NCBI RefSeq assembly: GCF_024802625.1
Contig: NZ_CP103371.1
Span: forward strand, 2,790,001 to 2,854,000
Reading direction: 5' to 3'
DNA: 64,000 nucleotides
Source: Massilia sp. H6
GTDB lineage: Bacteria > Pseudomonadota > Gammaproteobacteria > Burkholderiales > Burkholderiaceae_D
This document shows, piece after piece, positions 15,921 through 25,642 of the stretch (positions are counted from its first letter, which is position 1; each line of letters opens with the position of its first letter). Both the position numbers and the translations under genes were made by a program. The notes beneath the pieces are model-generated. The model was not told the DNA's origin. It made no database searches and was given only the letters and a program-made list of their open reading frames with translations.

Positions 15921-16601
15921 ATGCTGGAAACCGAAGGCTATCAAGACCGCGCCCATGCCGGAAAACAACTGGCGCACGCGCTGCGCCAGTATGCGGGCCA
16001 CGACCAGCCGATCGTGCTGGGCTTGCCACGCGGCGGTGTACCGGTCGCCTTCGAGGTGGCAAGCGCGCTCGACGCCGAGCTCGACATCATGGTGGTGCGC
16101 AAGCTCGGCTTGCCCGGCCACGAAGAATATGCCATGGGCGCCGTCGGCAGTGGCGGCGTGTGCGTGCTGCGGGCGGGCGTTCCCGGCTTGTTCGGCGTGA
16201 CCCAGGCACAGGTCGACCGCACCATGGCGCGCGAACTGGCCGAACTGGCGCGGCGCGAACTGCGCTATCGCGGCAGCCGGCCGCCGCCCCTGCTTGACGG
16301 GCGCTGTGTGATTCTGGTCGACGACGGCATTGCAACCGGCGCCAGCATGCTGGCCGCGGTGCAGATGGTGCGCCAGCACCCGGTCGCGCGCCTGGTGGTG
16401 GCAGCGCCGGTTGGCGCACCCGACTCGGTGCGCCGGCTCGAGCAAGAGGCAGACGCTGTGGTCTGTCCGCTGGCCCCGCCGCGCTTTCACGCGGTGGGCC
16501 AGTATTACCGGGTGTTCGGACAGACCGACGACGACGAAGTGCAGGACCTGCTGGCGAAGGCTTGGGCCAGGCCCGGCCGCGACGGCAAGCACGATACATA
16601 A
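15921..16601 (+). CDS. Phosphoribosyltransferase-fold protein
   Basis: A 226-residue protein with the PRPP-binding loop VDDGIATGAS (about 133-142) and an N-terminal LGLPRGGVPVAFEVA. It belongs to the predicted phosphoribosyltransferases often found beside, or fused to, erythromycin-esterase-like and hydrolase domains in stress loci; the true substrate is unknown. The ATG at 15921 is preferred over longer frames because homology begins at YQDRAHAGKQLAHAL. The ribosome site is poor. The 144-bp gap after hsp20 shows no terminator, so cotranscription is possible. Confidence 0.88.
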   Translation: MLETEGYQDRAHAGKQLAHALRQYAGHDQPIVLGLPRGGVPVAFEVASALDAELDIMVVRKLGLPGHEEYAMGAVGSGGVCVLRAGVPGLFGVTQAQVDRTMARELAELARRELRYRGSRPPPLLDGRCVILVDDGIATGASMLAAVQMVRQHPVARLVVAAPVGAPDSVRRLEQEADAVVCPLAPPRFHAVGQYYRVFGQTDDDEVQDLLAKAWARPGRDGKHDT

Positions 16602-16619
16602 CAACAGAAAGGAGCAGAC

Positions 16620-17309
16620 ATGAAACCAATCCCAACCGAAACTGCAACCGAGGTAGGGCCCGTAGGCAAGTTACTCGGCGCTGCCGCTGCCGGGGCGCTG
16701 CTGATGTATGTGCTCGATCCGGAGCGCGGCCGCGCCCGCCGGGAGCGGGCATTGACGGCGGTGCGTGTTGCCGGCGCCCGCACCGGCGAATCGGTCGATC
16801 ATGCGCTGCATCAGGCTGCCGACCGGCTCGTCAACCTGAAAGACAGCGCAGCCAGCGCGCTTGCGCGCAAACGCAGCGAGCACGACATCGAGCGCACCAT
16901 CGAGCACGACAGGCAAAGAGATATGGCCGGCCGCAACTCCTACCAGAAAGACCGCCATTACGCGGCGCGCCAGCCTGGCGAGCGCCAGCGTACGCAGCGC
17001 GACGACCCGGCCCAGCACGAACGCGGCGGCCTGTCGAACATGTTGCATGGCATGGCCGACAGCCTGGGCGGTGCCCGCGGCTCGCATCAGGCTCTGCTCG
17101 GCGGCGGCGTGGTCGGGCTGATCGGGCTGGTGCGGCGCTCACCCATGGCCCTGCTGGCTGGACTGGCCGGCATCTACTTGCTCACGCGCGGCGCCAGCAC
17201 CCGGACTTACCGCGTCAACGACATGGCGCGCGGCCCTGCCGCCGACGAGCTCGAGACGGCGCCATTCGTTCCAGCCAACACCGAACAGGGCAAACACTAC
17301 CTGCATTGA
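16620..17309 (+). CDS. Hypothetical membrane protein with basic linker
   Basis: A 229-residue protein of no recognised function. It has a short hydrophobic segment at about 14-31 (GKLLGAAAAGALLMYVL) followed by DPERGRARRERA, a charged middle (about 80-140) rich in Arg, Asp and His, and a second hydrophobic hairpin at about 155-185. The GALLMYVLDPxxGRxRR start is common to small envelope proteins of stress loci in betaproteobacteria. AAAGGAG lies seven bases ahead of the ATG. It sits between the phosphoribosyltransferase and the erythromycin-esterase-like gene, 1 bp from the latter, so the three form one operon. Confidence 0.75.
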   Translation: MKPIPTETATEVGPVGKLLGAAAAGALLMYVLDPERGRARRERALTAVRVAGARTGESVDHALHQAADRLVNLKDSAASALARKRSEHDIERTIEHDRQRDMAGRNSYQKDRHYAARQPGERQRTQRDDPAQHERGGLSNMLHGMADSLGGARGSHQALLGGGVVGLIGLVRRSPMALLAGLAGIYLLTRGASTRTYRVNDMARGPAADELETAPFVPANTEQGKHYLH

Positions 17310-17310
17310 C

Positions 17311-18648
17311 ATGGCCAGCGTCAGCGACCACGACGTCACGACGCTGCGCGCGGCTGCGCATCGGCTGCACGGAGCTGCCGGCGACTACGACCCGCTACTC
17401 GATCTGGTCGGCGACGCGCGCTTTGTCCTGCTGGGAGAAGCCACCCATGGCAGCGCCGAGTTCTACGACGAACGTGCCAGCATCACCCGACGCTTGATCG
17501 ACGAGAAAGACTTCACCGCGGTGGCCGTCGAAGCCGACTGGCCCGATGCCCGCCGGGTCGACCGCTACGTACGCGGCGAAGGCCACGACCCGCATGCGCT
17601 AGCGGCGCTATCTGGCTTCGAGCGCTTCCCGGCCTGGATGTGGCGCAATAGCTCGGTGCTGGGTTTTATCGAGTGGCTGCGCCGGCGCAATGAGGCCAAC
17701 CCGGACGCCAAGGCCGGGTTCTACGGGCTCGACCTGTACAGCCTGTTCACCTCGATCCAGGAAGTACTGCGCTACCTTGAGAGAGTCGATCCGGCCGGCG
17801 CGCGCCAGGCGCGCCGCCGCTACGCCTGCTTCGACCATGCCGGCCCGGCCAGCCAGCAAGTTGGGCTTGCCGCCGCGGCCGGCAAGTCCGAATTCTGCCG
17901 CCAGGCCGTCGCGGCGACCCTGCACCAGCTCGAGCAGCGCCGCCCCGACTATGTGCCGGCCGCAGATACCGCGGCCGAAGACGCCTTTTTCGATGCCCTG
18001 CAGAACGCCCAGCTGGTCAAGAATGCCGAAGAGTATTACCGCACCATGGCCAGGGGGCGCATCTTGTCGTGGAACGTGCGCGATAGCCACATGGCCGACA
18101 CCCTCGATGCGCTGGCGCGCCATCTGTCGCGCGCCGGCAGGCCCGCCAAAATCGTGGTGTGGGCGCATAATTCGCACATCGGCGATGCGCGCGCCACCGA
18201 GATCGGGCGCCAGGGTGAATGGAACCTGGGCCAGCTGGCGCGCACGTCCTGGGACGGCGACGCCTGCCTGGTCGGCTTCACGACCTATGAAGGCCGGGTC
18301 ACAGCCGCCTCGGAATGGGACGGACCAGCCCTGCACAAGCAGGTGCGTCCGGGTATGACGGGCTCATACGAGCAGCTGCTGCACAGCGTCGGCCTGGAGC
18401 GCTTCTTGCTGCTACTTCGCGAACCCGGCGCCGCCCGAGAGGTGCTGATGCACGAACGTCTGGAGCGAGCAATCGGCGTGCTCTACCTGCCGCGCAGCGA
18501 ACGGCGAAGCCATTATTTCATGGCGCAGCTGCCATGCCAGTTCGATGCGCTGATCCATATCGACCGCACCGCGGCGGTCATGCCGCTCGATGCCACCAGC
18601 GGTTGGCATGGCGACGAACCGCCTGAGACGTATCCTGACGGCCTGTGA
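17311..18648 (+). CDS. Erythromycin-esterase-like protein
   Basis: A 445-residue protein of the Ere family. Catalytic-type residues are present: Glu43 and His46 in LLGEATHGSAEF, a second Glu in AVEADWPDA, and His286/His289 in AHNSHIGDA. True Ere enzymes open macrolide lactones, but chromosomal members in stress operons usually lack shown macrolide activity, so resistance should not be assumed. It starts 1 bp after the membrane-protein stop and is the last gene of the cassette; the next gene is convergent. It has no signal peptide. Confidence 0.88.
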   Translation: MASVSDHDVTTLRAAAHRLHGAAGDYDPLLDLVGDARFVLLGEATHGSAEFYDERASITRRLIDEKDFTAVAVEADWPDARRVDRYVRGEGHDPHALAALSGFERFPAWMWRNSSVLGFIEWLRRRNEANPDAKAGFYGLDLYSLFTSIQEVLRYLERVDPAGARQARRRYACFDHAGPASQQVGLAAAAGKSEFCRQAVAATLHQLEQRRPDYVPAADTAAEDAFFDALQNAQLVKNAEEYYRTMARGRILSWNVRDSHMADTLDALARHLSRAGRPAKIVVWAHNSHIGDARATEIGRQGEWNLGQLARTSWDGDACLVGFTTYEGRVTAASEWDGPALHKQVRPGMTGSYEQLLHSVGLERFLLLLREPGAAREVLMHERLERAIGVLYLPRSERRSHYFMAQLPCQFDALIHIDRTAAVMPLDATSGWHGDEPPETYPDGL

Positions 18649-18738
18649 CTACCAGGGACGGTGGCGAGTGCGCGCCGAACGCCTTTGCCTGGGCACGCGT
18701 GCGCAAACGCGGCCTTGCGTTGCGCGCTGATAGTCGAA

Positions 18739-20763
18739 TCACCCCTCGAAGAACGCATAGCCGTCCCTGCCCTTGCCCTTGGCCGCGTACAGCGCGCTGT
18801 CGGCTGCCGCCAGCAGTTGCTCCTGCGTCTGGTGCGGCTGCGATAGCGCCAGGCCGACGCTGGTCGACACCGCCACCGGCCCGGCGCTGGTGTCGAAGGA
18901 CAGGCGCATGCCTTCGACGATCTTGGCCGCCGTATGCTCGGCTTCGCTCCGGCTGCCGATCTCCTCGAGGATCACGACGAACTCGTCGCCCGAGAGCCGC
19001 GCCGCGGTATCGGTAACGCGCACCCCGGCCCCCAGGCGCCGCGCGAATTCCTTGAGCACCTCGTCGCCCACCCCGTGGCCATGGGTATCGTTGATCTTCT
19101 TGAAGTGATCGATGTCGAGATAGGCCAGCGCCAGCGGCTTGCCGCTGCGGCGGGCGCGATCGAGGGCGTGGTGCAGCGCCTCGCCGAACATGCGCCGGTT
19201 GGCGATCCCGGTCAGGGTATCGACCCACGCCAGTTGCAGCAGCTGCTCCTCGACTTCCTTCACATGGGTCATGTCGTGCACCAGCGAATAGATGCCCGCG
19301 ACGCTACCGTCGGGCTGCAGGTCGGGGATGTAGGTCGCTTGCAGGATACGCGGCACGCCGCGCAGCGCGCTGCGTATTTCGTGGGTCACCGCGCGCCCGC
19401 CGAAGGCTTCGTTCAGGTGTGGATAGATCTCGCTTACTGCTTCCTTGCCAAGCAATTGCGCGACCGACATGCCGTCCAGGCGCGCGGGTGCCACGCCGAA
19501 CCATTTTTCATAGGTCGCGTTGCCGAAGCGGAAGCAATGCTCGCGGTCGATATAGGAAATCAGTACCGGCAGGTTATCGGCAATGAGGCGCAAGCGCTTT
19601 TCGCTGGCGGCGCGGCCTTGCTCGGCGCGTTCGCGCTCGGCCATGAGGGTGTGGAAGGCCCGGCCCAGCTCGCCGATCTCGTCCTCGCGCCCCTTGCGCA
19701 GCACATCGATGGCTGTGCCCTGGTCGCGGATCGACACCACGCTGTCGCGCAGGGCCTGCAGCGGCGCCAGCAGCTGGAAGACCAGCACCCAGGCCAGCAG
19801 CCCAGCAGCAAGCGCCAGGCCAGCAGCACTGAAGATGGCATTGTGGCGCATCGCCAGCATTGGCGCGAATGCTTCGGCAGTCGGGTAGCGTGCGGCCAGG
19901 ATCCAGTCAGTCGCGCGCAGGCGCTTGTAGGCATAGATCGCATTGACGCCATCCTTGCTGCGCGTCTCGAGCCAGCCTTCGAAGCCGCCCAGGGCGCGAT
20001 CGGTGCCCCGGTTCACCCCCGGTTTGTGGCCGACGTGCCGGAACAGGCGCGCCGCTTCAGGGTGGTCGATGACCACCCCATCGGCGGTCATCAGGAACAG
20101 GTAGCCGGTCTGGCCGGGCTTGAGCAGACGGATCTGGCGCAGAAAGCCGGAGCGGCGCAGGTCGACGCTGGCCGTGACCACGGCCACGACCTTGCCGGCG
20201 GAATCGATCAGGGGCGCGGCAAAGATCACGATATGGTTGCGGCTTAGCCGGCTCTGGATCGGGCGCGAGATCATGCTCGAGCCGGTGGCCATCACCTGGT
20301 CGAAATAATCGCTGCCACGGGCGTTGAGCCGAACCTGGTCGCCCAGCGGGCGCGCCGCGAGCCGCATGTCGCCATTGGCGTCGAAGACGACGATGTTCAG
20401 GTAATTGTCGACACCCCACAGGGGCAGCTGGCCAGCGACAAACGTTTGCAGTGCTACCCAGTCGGTTCGCATGGCAGGCGGGATGCCCGCCGCCAGCGCC
20501 TCGACCTGCTTGAGCTGCTCGCCCAGGCGGTCATCCATGAACGAGGCGGCGCCCGCCAGCAGCGTGTATTGCTGGTCGCCGATGACGCTTTTCATGCCAC
20601 GCTCGGCGACCGACAGGGTCGACAGCGTCACCAGCAGCGTGGACGCGAATACCAGCACGGCCGCAGCGCAGGCAAGGCGAAGCTTGAGGGTGGCGGAACT
20701 CAGGCGCGAACCGAAGGGCACGTTAGGCTGTCTGGGCAGGTGGAGAAGATGACCAAGTATCAC
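18739..20763 (-). CDS. Membrane diguanylate cyclase (Cache-HAMP-PAS-GGDEF)
   Basis: A 674-residue signalling enzyme that makes cyclic di-GMP. Order: membrane segment about 27-47, periplasmic double-Cache-type sensor about 50-300, membrane segment about 312-333, HAMP about 333-385, PAS about 395-510 and GGDEF about 515-674. The active-site loop reads SGDEF (591-595), a permitted variant of GGDEF, and an I-site RVTD (582-585) at the correct distance allows product inhibition. The start is uncertain: a GTG at 20763 gives the full frame, with another GTG 14 codons in; no good ribosome site precedes either. It is convergent with the Ere-like gene. Ligand unknown. Confidence 0.9.
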   Translation of the reverse strand: MILGHLLHLPRQPNVPFGSRLSSATLKLRLACAAAVLVFASTLLVTLSTLSVAERGMKSVIGDQQYTLLAGAASFMDDRLGEQLKQVEALAAGIPPAMRTDWVALQTFVAGQLPLWGVDNYLNIVVFDANGDMRLAARPLGDQVRLNARGSDYFDQVMATGSSMISRPIQSRLSRNHIVIFAAPLIDSAGKVVAVVTASVDLRRSGFLRQIRLLKPGQTGYLFLMTADGVVIDHPEAARLFRHVGHKPGVNRGTDRALGGFEGWLETRSKDGVNAIYAYKRLRATDWILAARYPTAEAFAPMLAMRHNAIFSAAGLALAAGLLAWVLVFQLLAPLQALRDSVVSIRDQGTAIDVLRKGREDEIGELGRAFHTLMAERERAEQGRAASEKRLRLIADNLPVLISYIDREHCFRFGNATYEKWFGVAPARLDGMSVAQLLGKEAVSEIYPHLNEAFGGRAVTHEIRSALRGVPRILQATYIPDLQPDGSVAGIYSLVHDMTHVKEVEEQLLQLAWVDTLTGIANRRMFGEALHHALDRARRSGKPLALAYLDIDHFKKINDTHGHGVGDEVLKEFARRLGAGVRVTDTAARLSGDEFVVILEEIGSRSEAEHTAAKIVEGMRLSFDTSAGPVAVSTSVGLALSQPHQTQEQLLAAADSALYAAKGKGRDGYAFFEG

Positions 20764-20896
20764 ATAATGGATTGCATCCCGGCGACATGATTCCGTAATA
20801 CAAATGTGCCATGCAACAATCTTCCCCGGGCGCTACTGTCGAGCAGGCGAAATTTCGATTAGCATGTCGGATTCCCCGCCCCCGACGAGCAAGGCA

Positions 20897-21388
20897 ATGA
20901 GTAAATACATGCTGAACATTAACGGCAAGTCCCAGGCGATCGACGTCGAGCCCGATACGCCGCTGCTGTGGGCCTTGCGCGACGCGCTTGGCCTGGTCGG
21001 TACCAAATACGGCTGCGGCATGGGACAGTGCGGCGCCTGCACCGTCCATATCGACGGCGTGCCGGCACGGTCCTGCCTGCTACCGGTCGCGGGCATTGGC
21101 AAAGGAAAGATCACCACCATCGAGGGCCTGGACGCGAAGGCACAGCATCCCTTGCAGCAAGCCTGGCAAGAACTCGACGTGCCGCAGTGCGGCTATTGCC
21201 AGTCGGGCCAGATCATGAGCGCCTGCCACCTGCTCAAGCAGCACCCGAAGCCAAGCGACGCCCAGATCGACCAGGCCATGGCGGGCAACCTGTGCCGCTG
21301 CGCCACCTACGTCCGTATCCGCGCCGGCATCCACCGCGCGGCTGCTATCGCGGGCGCTGCCGGCGCCACGGGAAAGGGCAGCAAATGA
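20897..21388 (+). CDS. iorA: 2Fe-2S subunit of isoquinoline-1-oxidoreductase-type enzyme
   Basis: A 163-residue small subunit with two [2Fe-2S] clusters: the plant-ferredoxin type ([17 protein letters not shown] with a later Cys) and the helical type ([12 protein letters not shown], then GNLCRC). It shuttles electrons from the molybdenum subunit to an external acceptor; the IorAB type has no separate FAD subunit. The start at 20897 has AAGG close ahead and fits the family; an ATG 33 bases earlier is possible. Its stop overlaps the next gene's start (ATGA), so the pair is translationally coupled. Confidence 0.9.
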   Translation: MSKYMLNINGKSQAIDVEPDTPLLWALRDALGLVGTKYGCGMGQCGACTVHIDGVPARSCLLPVAGIGKGKITTIEGLDAKAQHPLQQAWQELDVPQCGYCQSGQIMSACHLLKQHPKPSDAQIDQAMAGNLCRCATYVRIRAGIHRAAAIAGAAGATGKGSK

Positions 21389-23628
21389 GCCGCGCTATTG
21401 TGCCTTCGGCTTCGCGCCGCGGCTTCCTGCGCACGGGCGCGGTCGGCGGCGGCTTCATGCTGGGTATGTCGGCCAGCGGCGTGCTGGCCGCGGCCACGCG
21501 CGCGGCAGTGCCGGCGCCGGACTTCGTTCCGAATGCCTTCATCCGCATCGGCCGCGACGGCAGCGTGACGCTGATCTCGAAGCAGCCGGAGATCGGCCAG
21601 GGCATCAAGACCTCGCTGCCCATGGTAATCGCCGAAGAACTCGAGGTGTCCTGGAAACAGGTACGCGTCATCCAGGGCGACCTCGACCCGGCCCTCTACG
21701 GTCCGCAAGGTGCCGGCGGCTCGAGCTCGACCCCGACCAACTACGAGAACTTTCACCGCCTGGGCGCTACCGCGCGCACGATGCTGGTGCAGGCCGCCGC
21801 GCTCATCTGGAAGGTACCGGCCGCGCAATGCAGCGCCGCCGCCGGCGCCGTGATCCACGGCCCCAGCAAGCGCCGGCTCGGCTATGGCGCGCTGGCGGAA
21901 ACCGCCGCCCGGCTGCCAGTGCCAGAAGCCGCGCAGGTGGTGCTGAAAGATCCGGCCACGTTCACCTTGCTCGGGCGGCGCATCGGCGGCGTCGATAACG
22001 CCGCCATCGTCAGCGGCCAGCCCTTGTTCGGCGTCGACGTGCGCCTGCCGGGGATGCTGTACGCCGTGTATGCGAAATGTCCGGTCTTCGGCGGCAAGCC
22101 GATCGGCGCCAACCTGGACGCCGTCAAGGCGATGCCGGGGGTTACGGATGCCTTTTTGGTCGAAGGCACGCCCAATCTGAACGGCCTGCGCCCGGGCGTG
22201 GCAATCGTCGCCACCTCGACCTGGGCTGCCATGCGGGCGCGCCGCGCGCTCGAGGTCAATTGGGACGAAGGCGCAGGCGCAGGCCAGAGCTGGACCGGCT
22301 TCGCGGCCCAGGCGCAGGCCGCGTCGAAACAGGCCGGCGCGAGCAGCGTGCGCAAGGACGGCGACGTGGCAGCCGCGCTCGCAGGCGCGGTCAAGGTGGT
22401 CGAAGCGGCCTACAGCTATCCCTTCATTTCGCACGCCAGCATGGAACCCCAGAACTGCACCGCCTGGTTCAAGCCCCAGGATGGCTCTCTCGAACTATGG
22501 GCGCCAACCCAGAACCCGGGCTCTGGCCAGGCGCTGGTGACCAGTACCTTCGGGATTCCGAAAGAAAAAATCGTCCTGCATATCGTGCGCAGCGGCGGCG
22601 GTTTCGGCCGCCGCCTGAGTTCCGACTTCATCGTCGAGGCAACCGCGATTGCGCGCAAGGTCGCGGCCCCGGTCAAGCTGACCTGGACCCGCGAGGACGA
22701 CTTGCAGCACGACCATTTCCGCCCGGGCGGATTCCACTTCCTGCGCGGCGGGGTCGATGCTGCCGGCAAGGTGGCAGCCTGGCACGATCATTTCGTCAGC
22801 TTCGCCAACCGCGTCGAGCGCGAAGGCAAGAGTGTCTTGCAGCCGGGCAGCGGCGCCAGCCTGTCGAGCGACGAATTTCCGGGCCGCTGGCTCGCCAATT
22901 GTCAGATCGAGCAGACCTTGCTGGAGTGCCAAATTCCGATGGGCCCCTGGCGCGCGCCGGGCAGCTGCGTGTTCTCGTGGGTATTCCAGAGCTTCATCGA
23001 CGAGCTGGCGCACGCAGCCGGCCGCGACGCACTGGAATTTCGCCTGGAGCTGCTCGGCGACAAGGATTTGGTGCCGGCCACGACCGAGCGCGGCGTCGCG
23101 TATGACGTCAAGCGCATGCGCCATGTGCTGCAAGAAGTGGCGCAGCGCGCCGGCTGGGGCAAGCGCAGCTTCCCGCGCGGCCAGGGCCAGGGCATCGCCT
23201 TCCATTTCAGCCACCGCGGCTACGTGGCGCAGGTGGCCGAGGTGACGGTAACGCAAGATGGCAAGCTGAAGGTGGACCGGGTTGTGGTGGCGGTCGACGT
23301 CGGCGCCCAGATCGTCAACCTGTCGGGCGCCGAGCACCAGGTCGAAGGCTCGGTAATCGACGGTTTGTCGACATTGATGTTCCCGGCGCTCGATATCGAG
23401 GGTGGCCGCATCGTGCAGAGCAATTTCCATGATTACCAATTGCTGCGCATGCCGGATGCGCCGACCAAAATCGACACGCATTTCATCAAGACAGCGAACC
23501 CGGTGACCGGACTGGGCGAACCGGCACTGCCGCCGCTTGCACCGGCAGTGTGCAATGCGATTTTTGCTGCCACTGGCAAGCGGGTCAGGCAGCTGCCGTT
23601 GAGCACGCTAGACCTCAGCTGGTCTTGA
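21385..23628 (+). CDS. iorB: Molybdopterin subunit of isoquinoline-1-oxidoreductase-type enzyme
   Basis: A 747-residue molybdenum hydroxylase large subunit of the xanthine-oxidase superfamily. A Tat signal is present ([18 protein letters not shown]), so the folded pair is exported with the small subunit as hitchhiker. Family motifs include [37 protein letters not shown] and the C-terminal [14 protein letters not shown] holding the catalytic Glu. Members oxidise N-heterocycles or aldehydes; the substrate here is unknown. No chaperone or cytosine-dinucleotide maturation gene (XdhC/PaoD, MocA type) is adjacent. Confidence 0.9.
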   Translation: MSRAIVPSASRRGFLRTGAVGGGFMLGMSASGVLAAATRAAVPAPDFVPNAFIRIGRDGSVTLISKQPEIGQGIKTSLPMVIAEELEVSWKQVRVIQGDLDPALYGPQGAGGSSSTPTNYENFHRLGATARTMLVQAAALIWKVPAAQCSAAAGAVIHGPSKRRLGYGALAETAARLPVPEAAQVVLKDPATFTLLGRRIGGVDNAAIVSGQPLFGVDVRLPGMLYAVYAKCPVFGGKPIGANLDAVKAMPGVTDAFLVEGTPNLNGLRPGVAIVATSTWAAMRARRALEVNWDEGAGAGQSWTGFAAQAQAASKQAGASSVRKDGDVAAALAGAVKVVEAAYSYPFISHASMEPQNCTAWFKPQDGSLELWAPTQNPGSGQALVTSTFGIPKEKIVLHIVRSGGGFGRRLSSDFIVEATAIARKVAAPVKLTWTREDDLQHDHFRPGGFHFLRGGVDAAGKVAAWHDHFVSFANRVEREGKSVLQPGSGASLSSDEFPGRWLANCQIEQTLLECQIPMGPWRAPGSCVFSWVFQSFIDELAHAAGRDALEFRLELLGDKDLVPATTERGVAYDVKRMRHVLQEVAQRAGWGKRSFPRGQGQGIAFHFSHRGYVAQVAEVTVTQDGKLKVDRVVVAVDVGAQIVNLSGAEHQVEGSVIDGLSTLMFPALDIEGGRIVQSNFHDYQLLRMPDAPTKIDTHFIKTANPVTGLGEPALPPLAPAVCNAIFAATGKRVRQLPLSTLDLSWS

Positions 23629-23674
23629 CCGCTGGAGTCAGGTCAAGGCGAGCCGGCTGGCAGGAAAACCTGCC
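23624..23674. terminator. Hairpin pair between iorB and convergent gene
   Basis: CTTGACC (23624) pairs with GGTCAAG (23641) around a 10-base loop, and GGCAGG (23659) pairs with CCTGCC (23669) around AAAA. They sit between two convergent stops and may act on both strands. No T-run follows. Confidence 0.35.
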
Positions 23675-23691
23675 CGCCCGGCACGCCCGGT

Positions 23692-24015
23692 TCAGTGACG
23701 ATGCGCCGGGTCGTTGTCTTTGGCCCCGTGATAATCCAGGATCGACGCGGCATGCTCGAGCTGCTGCTCGGTGCCGGTAATCGTGATCACGCATTTGCCG
23801 ATTTCCAGACCCGGCGCGTACACGTCCTTGTAGTCGGTTCCACCCTTGACCGAAGGCGAATCGCCTACCGTGAAATTGGCCTCCGAGGGTCCGGCCTCGT
23901 CGCCAGTGTGGGTAATTTCGATGCCCGCGCGCTCGAAACCCGCGTCGAGCAAGGCATGCCGGGCGCGCTCGGCGTCTTCGAAGTTTTCAATTACCCGTAC
24001 GATCTGCTTGTTCAT
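23692..24015 (-). CDS. Small hypothetical protein, stress-protein-like
   Basis: A 107-residue acidic protein. The start MNKQIVRVIENFEDAERARH followed by ALLDAGFERAGIEI resembles the repeated alpha-beta unit of heat-induced or general stress proteins in which a short helix-strand pair is used to sense or bind partners; the end is His/Asp-rich (KDNDPAHRH) and could bind metal. The ATG at 24015 has GGAG ahead. It stands alone: the aromatic-degradation operon runs into it on the same strand 58 bp upstream, so read-through is possible. Function unknown. Confidence 0.7.
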   Translation of the reverse strand: MNKQIVRVIENFEDAERARHALLDAGFERAGIEITHTGDEAGPSEANFTVGDSPSVKGGTDYKDVYAPGLEIGKCVITITGTEQQLEHAASILDYHGAKDNDPAHRH

Positions 24016-24073
24016 GGCTGCTCCATCGATTCCTGTAGCAGCCACGGTAGCAGAATCGCGTCGCTTCTGGCGC

Positions 24074-24469
24074 TCAGTCCGGAACTACCGCAGTCACTTC
24101 GATCTCCACCCGGGCCCGCTCCTCCATCAGCGCGGCCACCTGCACTGCGCTCATGGCCGGGTAGTGACGCCCCATCACCTCGCGGTAGGCTGCGCCCAGG
24201 GCTGCACCAGCGTCCAGGTATTCGCGCCGGTCCAGCACATACCAGGTCATGCGCACGATGTGCTCGGGACCTGCGCCCCCCTCGCGCAGCACGGCCAGGC
24301 AATTTTCCAGCGCCTGGCGCGACTGGCCGACGAAATCGTCGGTCTGGAAGCGGCCCGCGCTATCCCATCCGATCATGCCGCTCACATACACTTGCCTGCC
24401 ACGGGCGGCAACACCATTGGCATAGCCCTTTGGCCGCGCCCATCCGGCTGGTTGCAAGACTTCGATCAT
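24074..24469 (-). CDS. ridA: RidA-family enamine/imine deaminase
   Basis: A 131-residue Rid-family protein (YjgF fold, trimer). It shows [16 protein letters not shown], a middle [17 protein letters not shown] and the C-terminal [17 protein letters not shown], in which the Arg binding the substrate carboxylate is expected. RidA hydrolyses reactive enamines and imines to ketone plus ammonia. Its ATG overlaps the stop of the acyl-CoA dehydrogenase (ATGA), so it is a dedicated member of this catabolic operon rather than a housekeeping copy. That suggests a nitrogen-bearing intermediate, such as from 2-aminobenzoyl-CoA. Confidence 0.9.
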   Translation of the reverse strand: MIEVLQPAGWARPKGYANGVAARGRQVYVSGMIGWDSAGRFQTDDFVGQSRQALENCLAVLREGGAGPEHIVRMTWYVLDRREYLDAGAALGAAYREVMGRHYPAMSAVQVAALMEERARVEIEVTAVVPD

Positions 24470-25641
24470 GCTTGCGCTCCGGCCAGCAGTTCGCGCGCAA
24501 TAATCAGGAGCTGCACTTCGCTTGCGCCCTCGTAGATGCGCAGCGCGCGAATCTCGCGGTACAGCATTTCGACGGTCTCGCCGCTGACCACGCCCTGGCC
24601 GCCGAACATCTGCAAGGCCGCGTCGATGACCTTTTGCGCCGTTTCGGTAGCGCTCAACTTGGCCATCGCGGCCTCCTTGGTGACGCGCTTGCCGTTGTCG
24701 CGCATCCAGGCGGCGCGGTAGGTCAGCAGCGCCGCCGCGTCGATACCGGTCGCCATCTCTGCCAGCCTGGCCTGGGTCAGCTGGAAGTCGGCCAGGGTCT
24801 TGCCGAACATGGTCCGGGCCCGGGCGCGCGCCAGGCCTTCGTCGAAGGCCCTGCGCGCAAAGCCCAGGCTGGCGGCCGCCACCGAGGTGCGGAACAGGTC
24901 GAGCGTAGCCATCGCCACCTTGAAGCCCTGGCCTTCCTCGCCAATGCGGTTGGCAAGCGGTACCCGGCAGCGCTCGAAGCGCAGGCGCGCCAGCGGGTGC
25001 GGGGCGATCACCTCGATCCGCTCGGCGATGGACAAGCCAGGCGTGCCGGCTTCGACGATAAAGGCCGAGATGCCTTTCGAACCGCGTCCGCCCAATCCGC
25101 CGCCGTCGGCACTGCGGGCGAACACCACGTAGAAATCGGCGATGCCGCCATTCGAAATCCAGGTTTTTTCGCCGTCCAGCACATAGCCGTCGCCATCGGG
25201 GCGCGCGGCGCAGGCCAGCGCCGCCACGTCGGAGCCGGCCTGTGGTTCGGACAGCGCGAAAGCAGCAATCGCCTCTCCGCTGGCCACGCGCGGCAGCCAG
25301 GCGCGCTGCTGTTCGCTTGTGCCGAACAGGGAGATCGCACCGCTACCCAGGCCCTGCATCGCGAACGCGAAATCGGCCAGGCCGGCGTGCCGTGCCAGGG
25401 TCTCGCGGATCAGGCAGATAGTGCGGGTATCGATGGGCGCGTCCGCGCTGCCCACCGCATGCCGCAGCCAGCCGCCGCTGCCAAGACTTGCCACCAGCGC
25501 GCGGCAGGTGGCGTCGACATCGGCGCCATGCGCAGGCCTGACATGCTCCGAGGCCCAGGCATCGAGGGCCACGGCCAGTGCGCGGTGGTGCGGCTCGAAC
25601 CACGGCCAGTCGAGATAGTCGAGATAGTCGGGCGCAAGCAT
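24466..25641 (-). CDS. Acyl-CoA dehydrogenase
   Basis: A 391-residue FAD enzyme with the usual three domains. Visible signatures are [15 protein letters not shown] (FAD/substrate), [15 protein letters not shown], and the C-terminal IYEGASEVQ with the catalytic base Glu371. It oxidises an acyl-CoA at C2-C3. The start at 25641 follows GGGAG and lies 1 bp after the stop of the enoyl-CoA hydratase gene; a longer frame reaching into that gene is rejected. In this operon it probably oxidises an alicyclic CoA-thioester made by the hydroxylase-reductase. Electron transfer flavoprotein genes are not nearby. Confidence 0.93.
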   Translation of the reverse strand: MLAPDYLDYLDWPWFEPHHRALAVALDAWASEHVRPAHGADVDATCRALVASLGSGGWLRHAVGSADAPIDTRTICLIRETLARHAGLADFAFAMQGLGSGAISLFGTSEQQRAWLPRVASGEAIAAFALSEPQAGSDVAALACAARPDGDGYVLDGEKTWISNGGIADFYVVFARSADGGGLGGRGSKGISAFIVEAGTPGLSIAERIEVIAPHPLARLRFERCRVPLANRIGEEGQGFKVAMATLDLFRTSVAAASLGFARRAFDEGLARARARTMFGKTLADFQLTQARLAEMATGIDAAALLTYRAAWMRDNGKRVTKEAAMAKLSATETAQKVIDAALQMFGGQGVVSGETVEMLYREIRALRIYEGASEVQLLIIARELLAGAQA

Positions 25642-25642
25642 C

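Noticed and set aside
17311..18648. Macrolide-resistance gene
   Set aside because: Stress-operon context and family breadth make resistance an unsafe claim for an Ere-like chromosomal gene.
18934..20247. 437-codon frame antisense to the diguanylate cyclase
   Set aside because: Shadow of a gene with a clear domain order.
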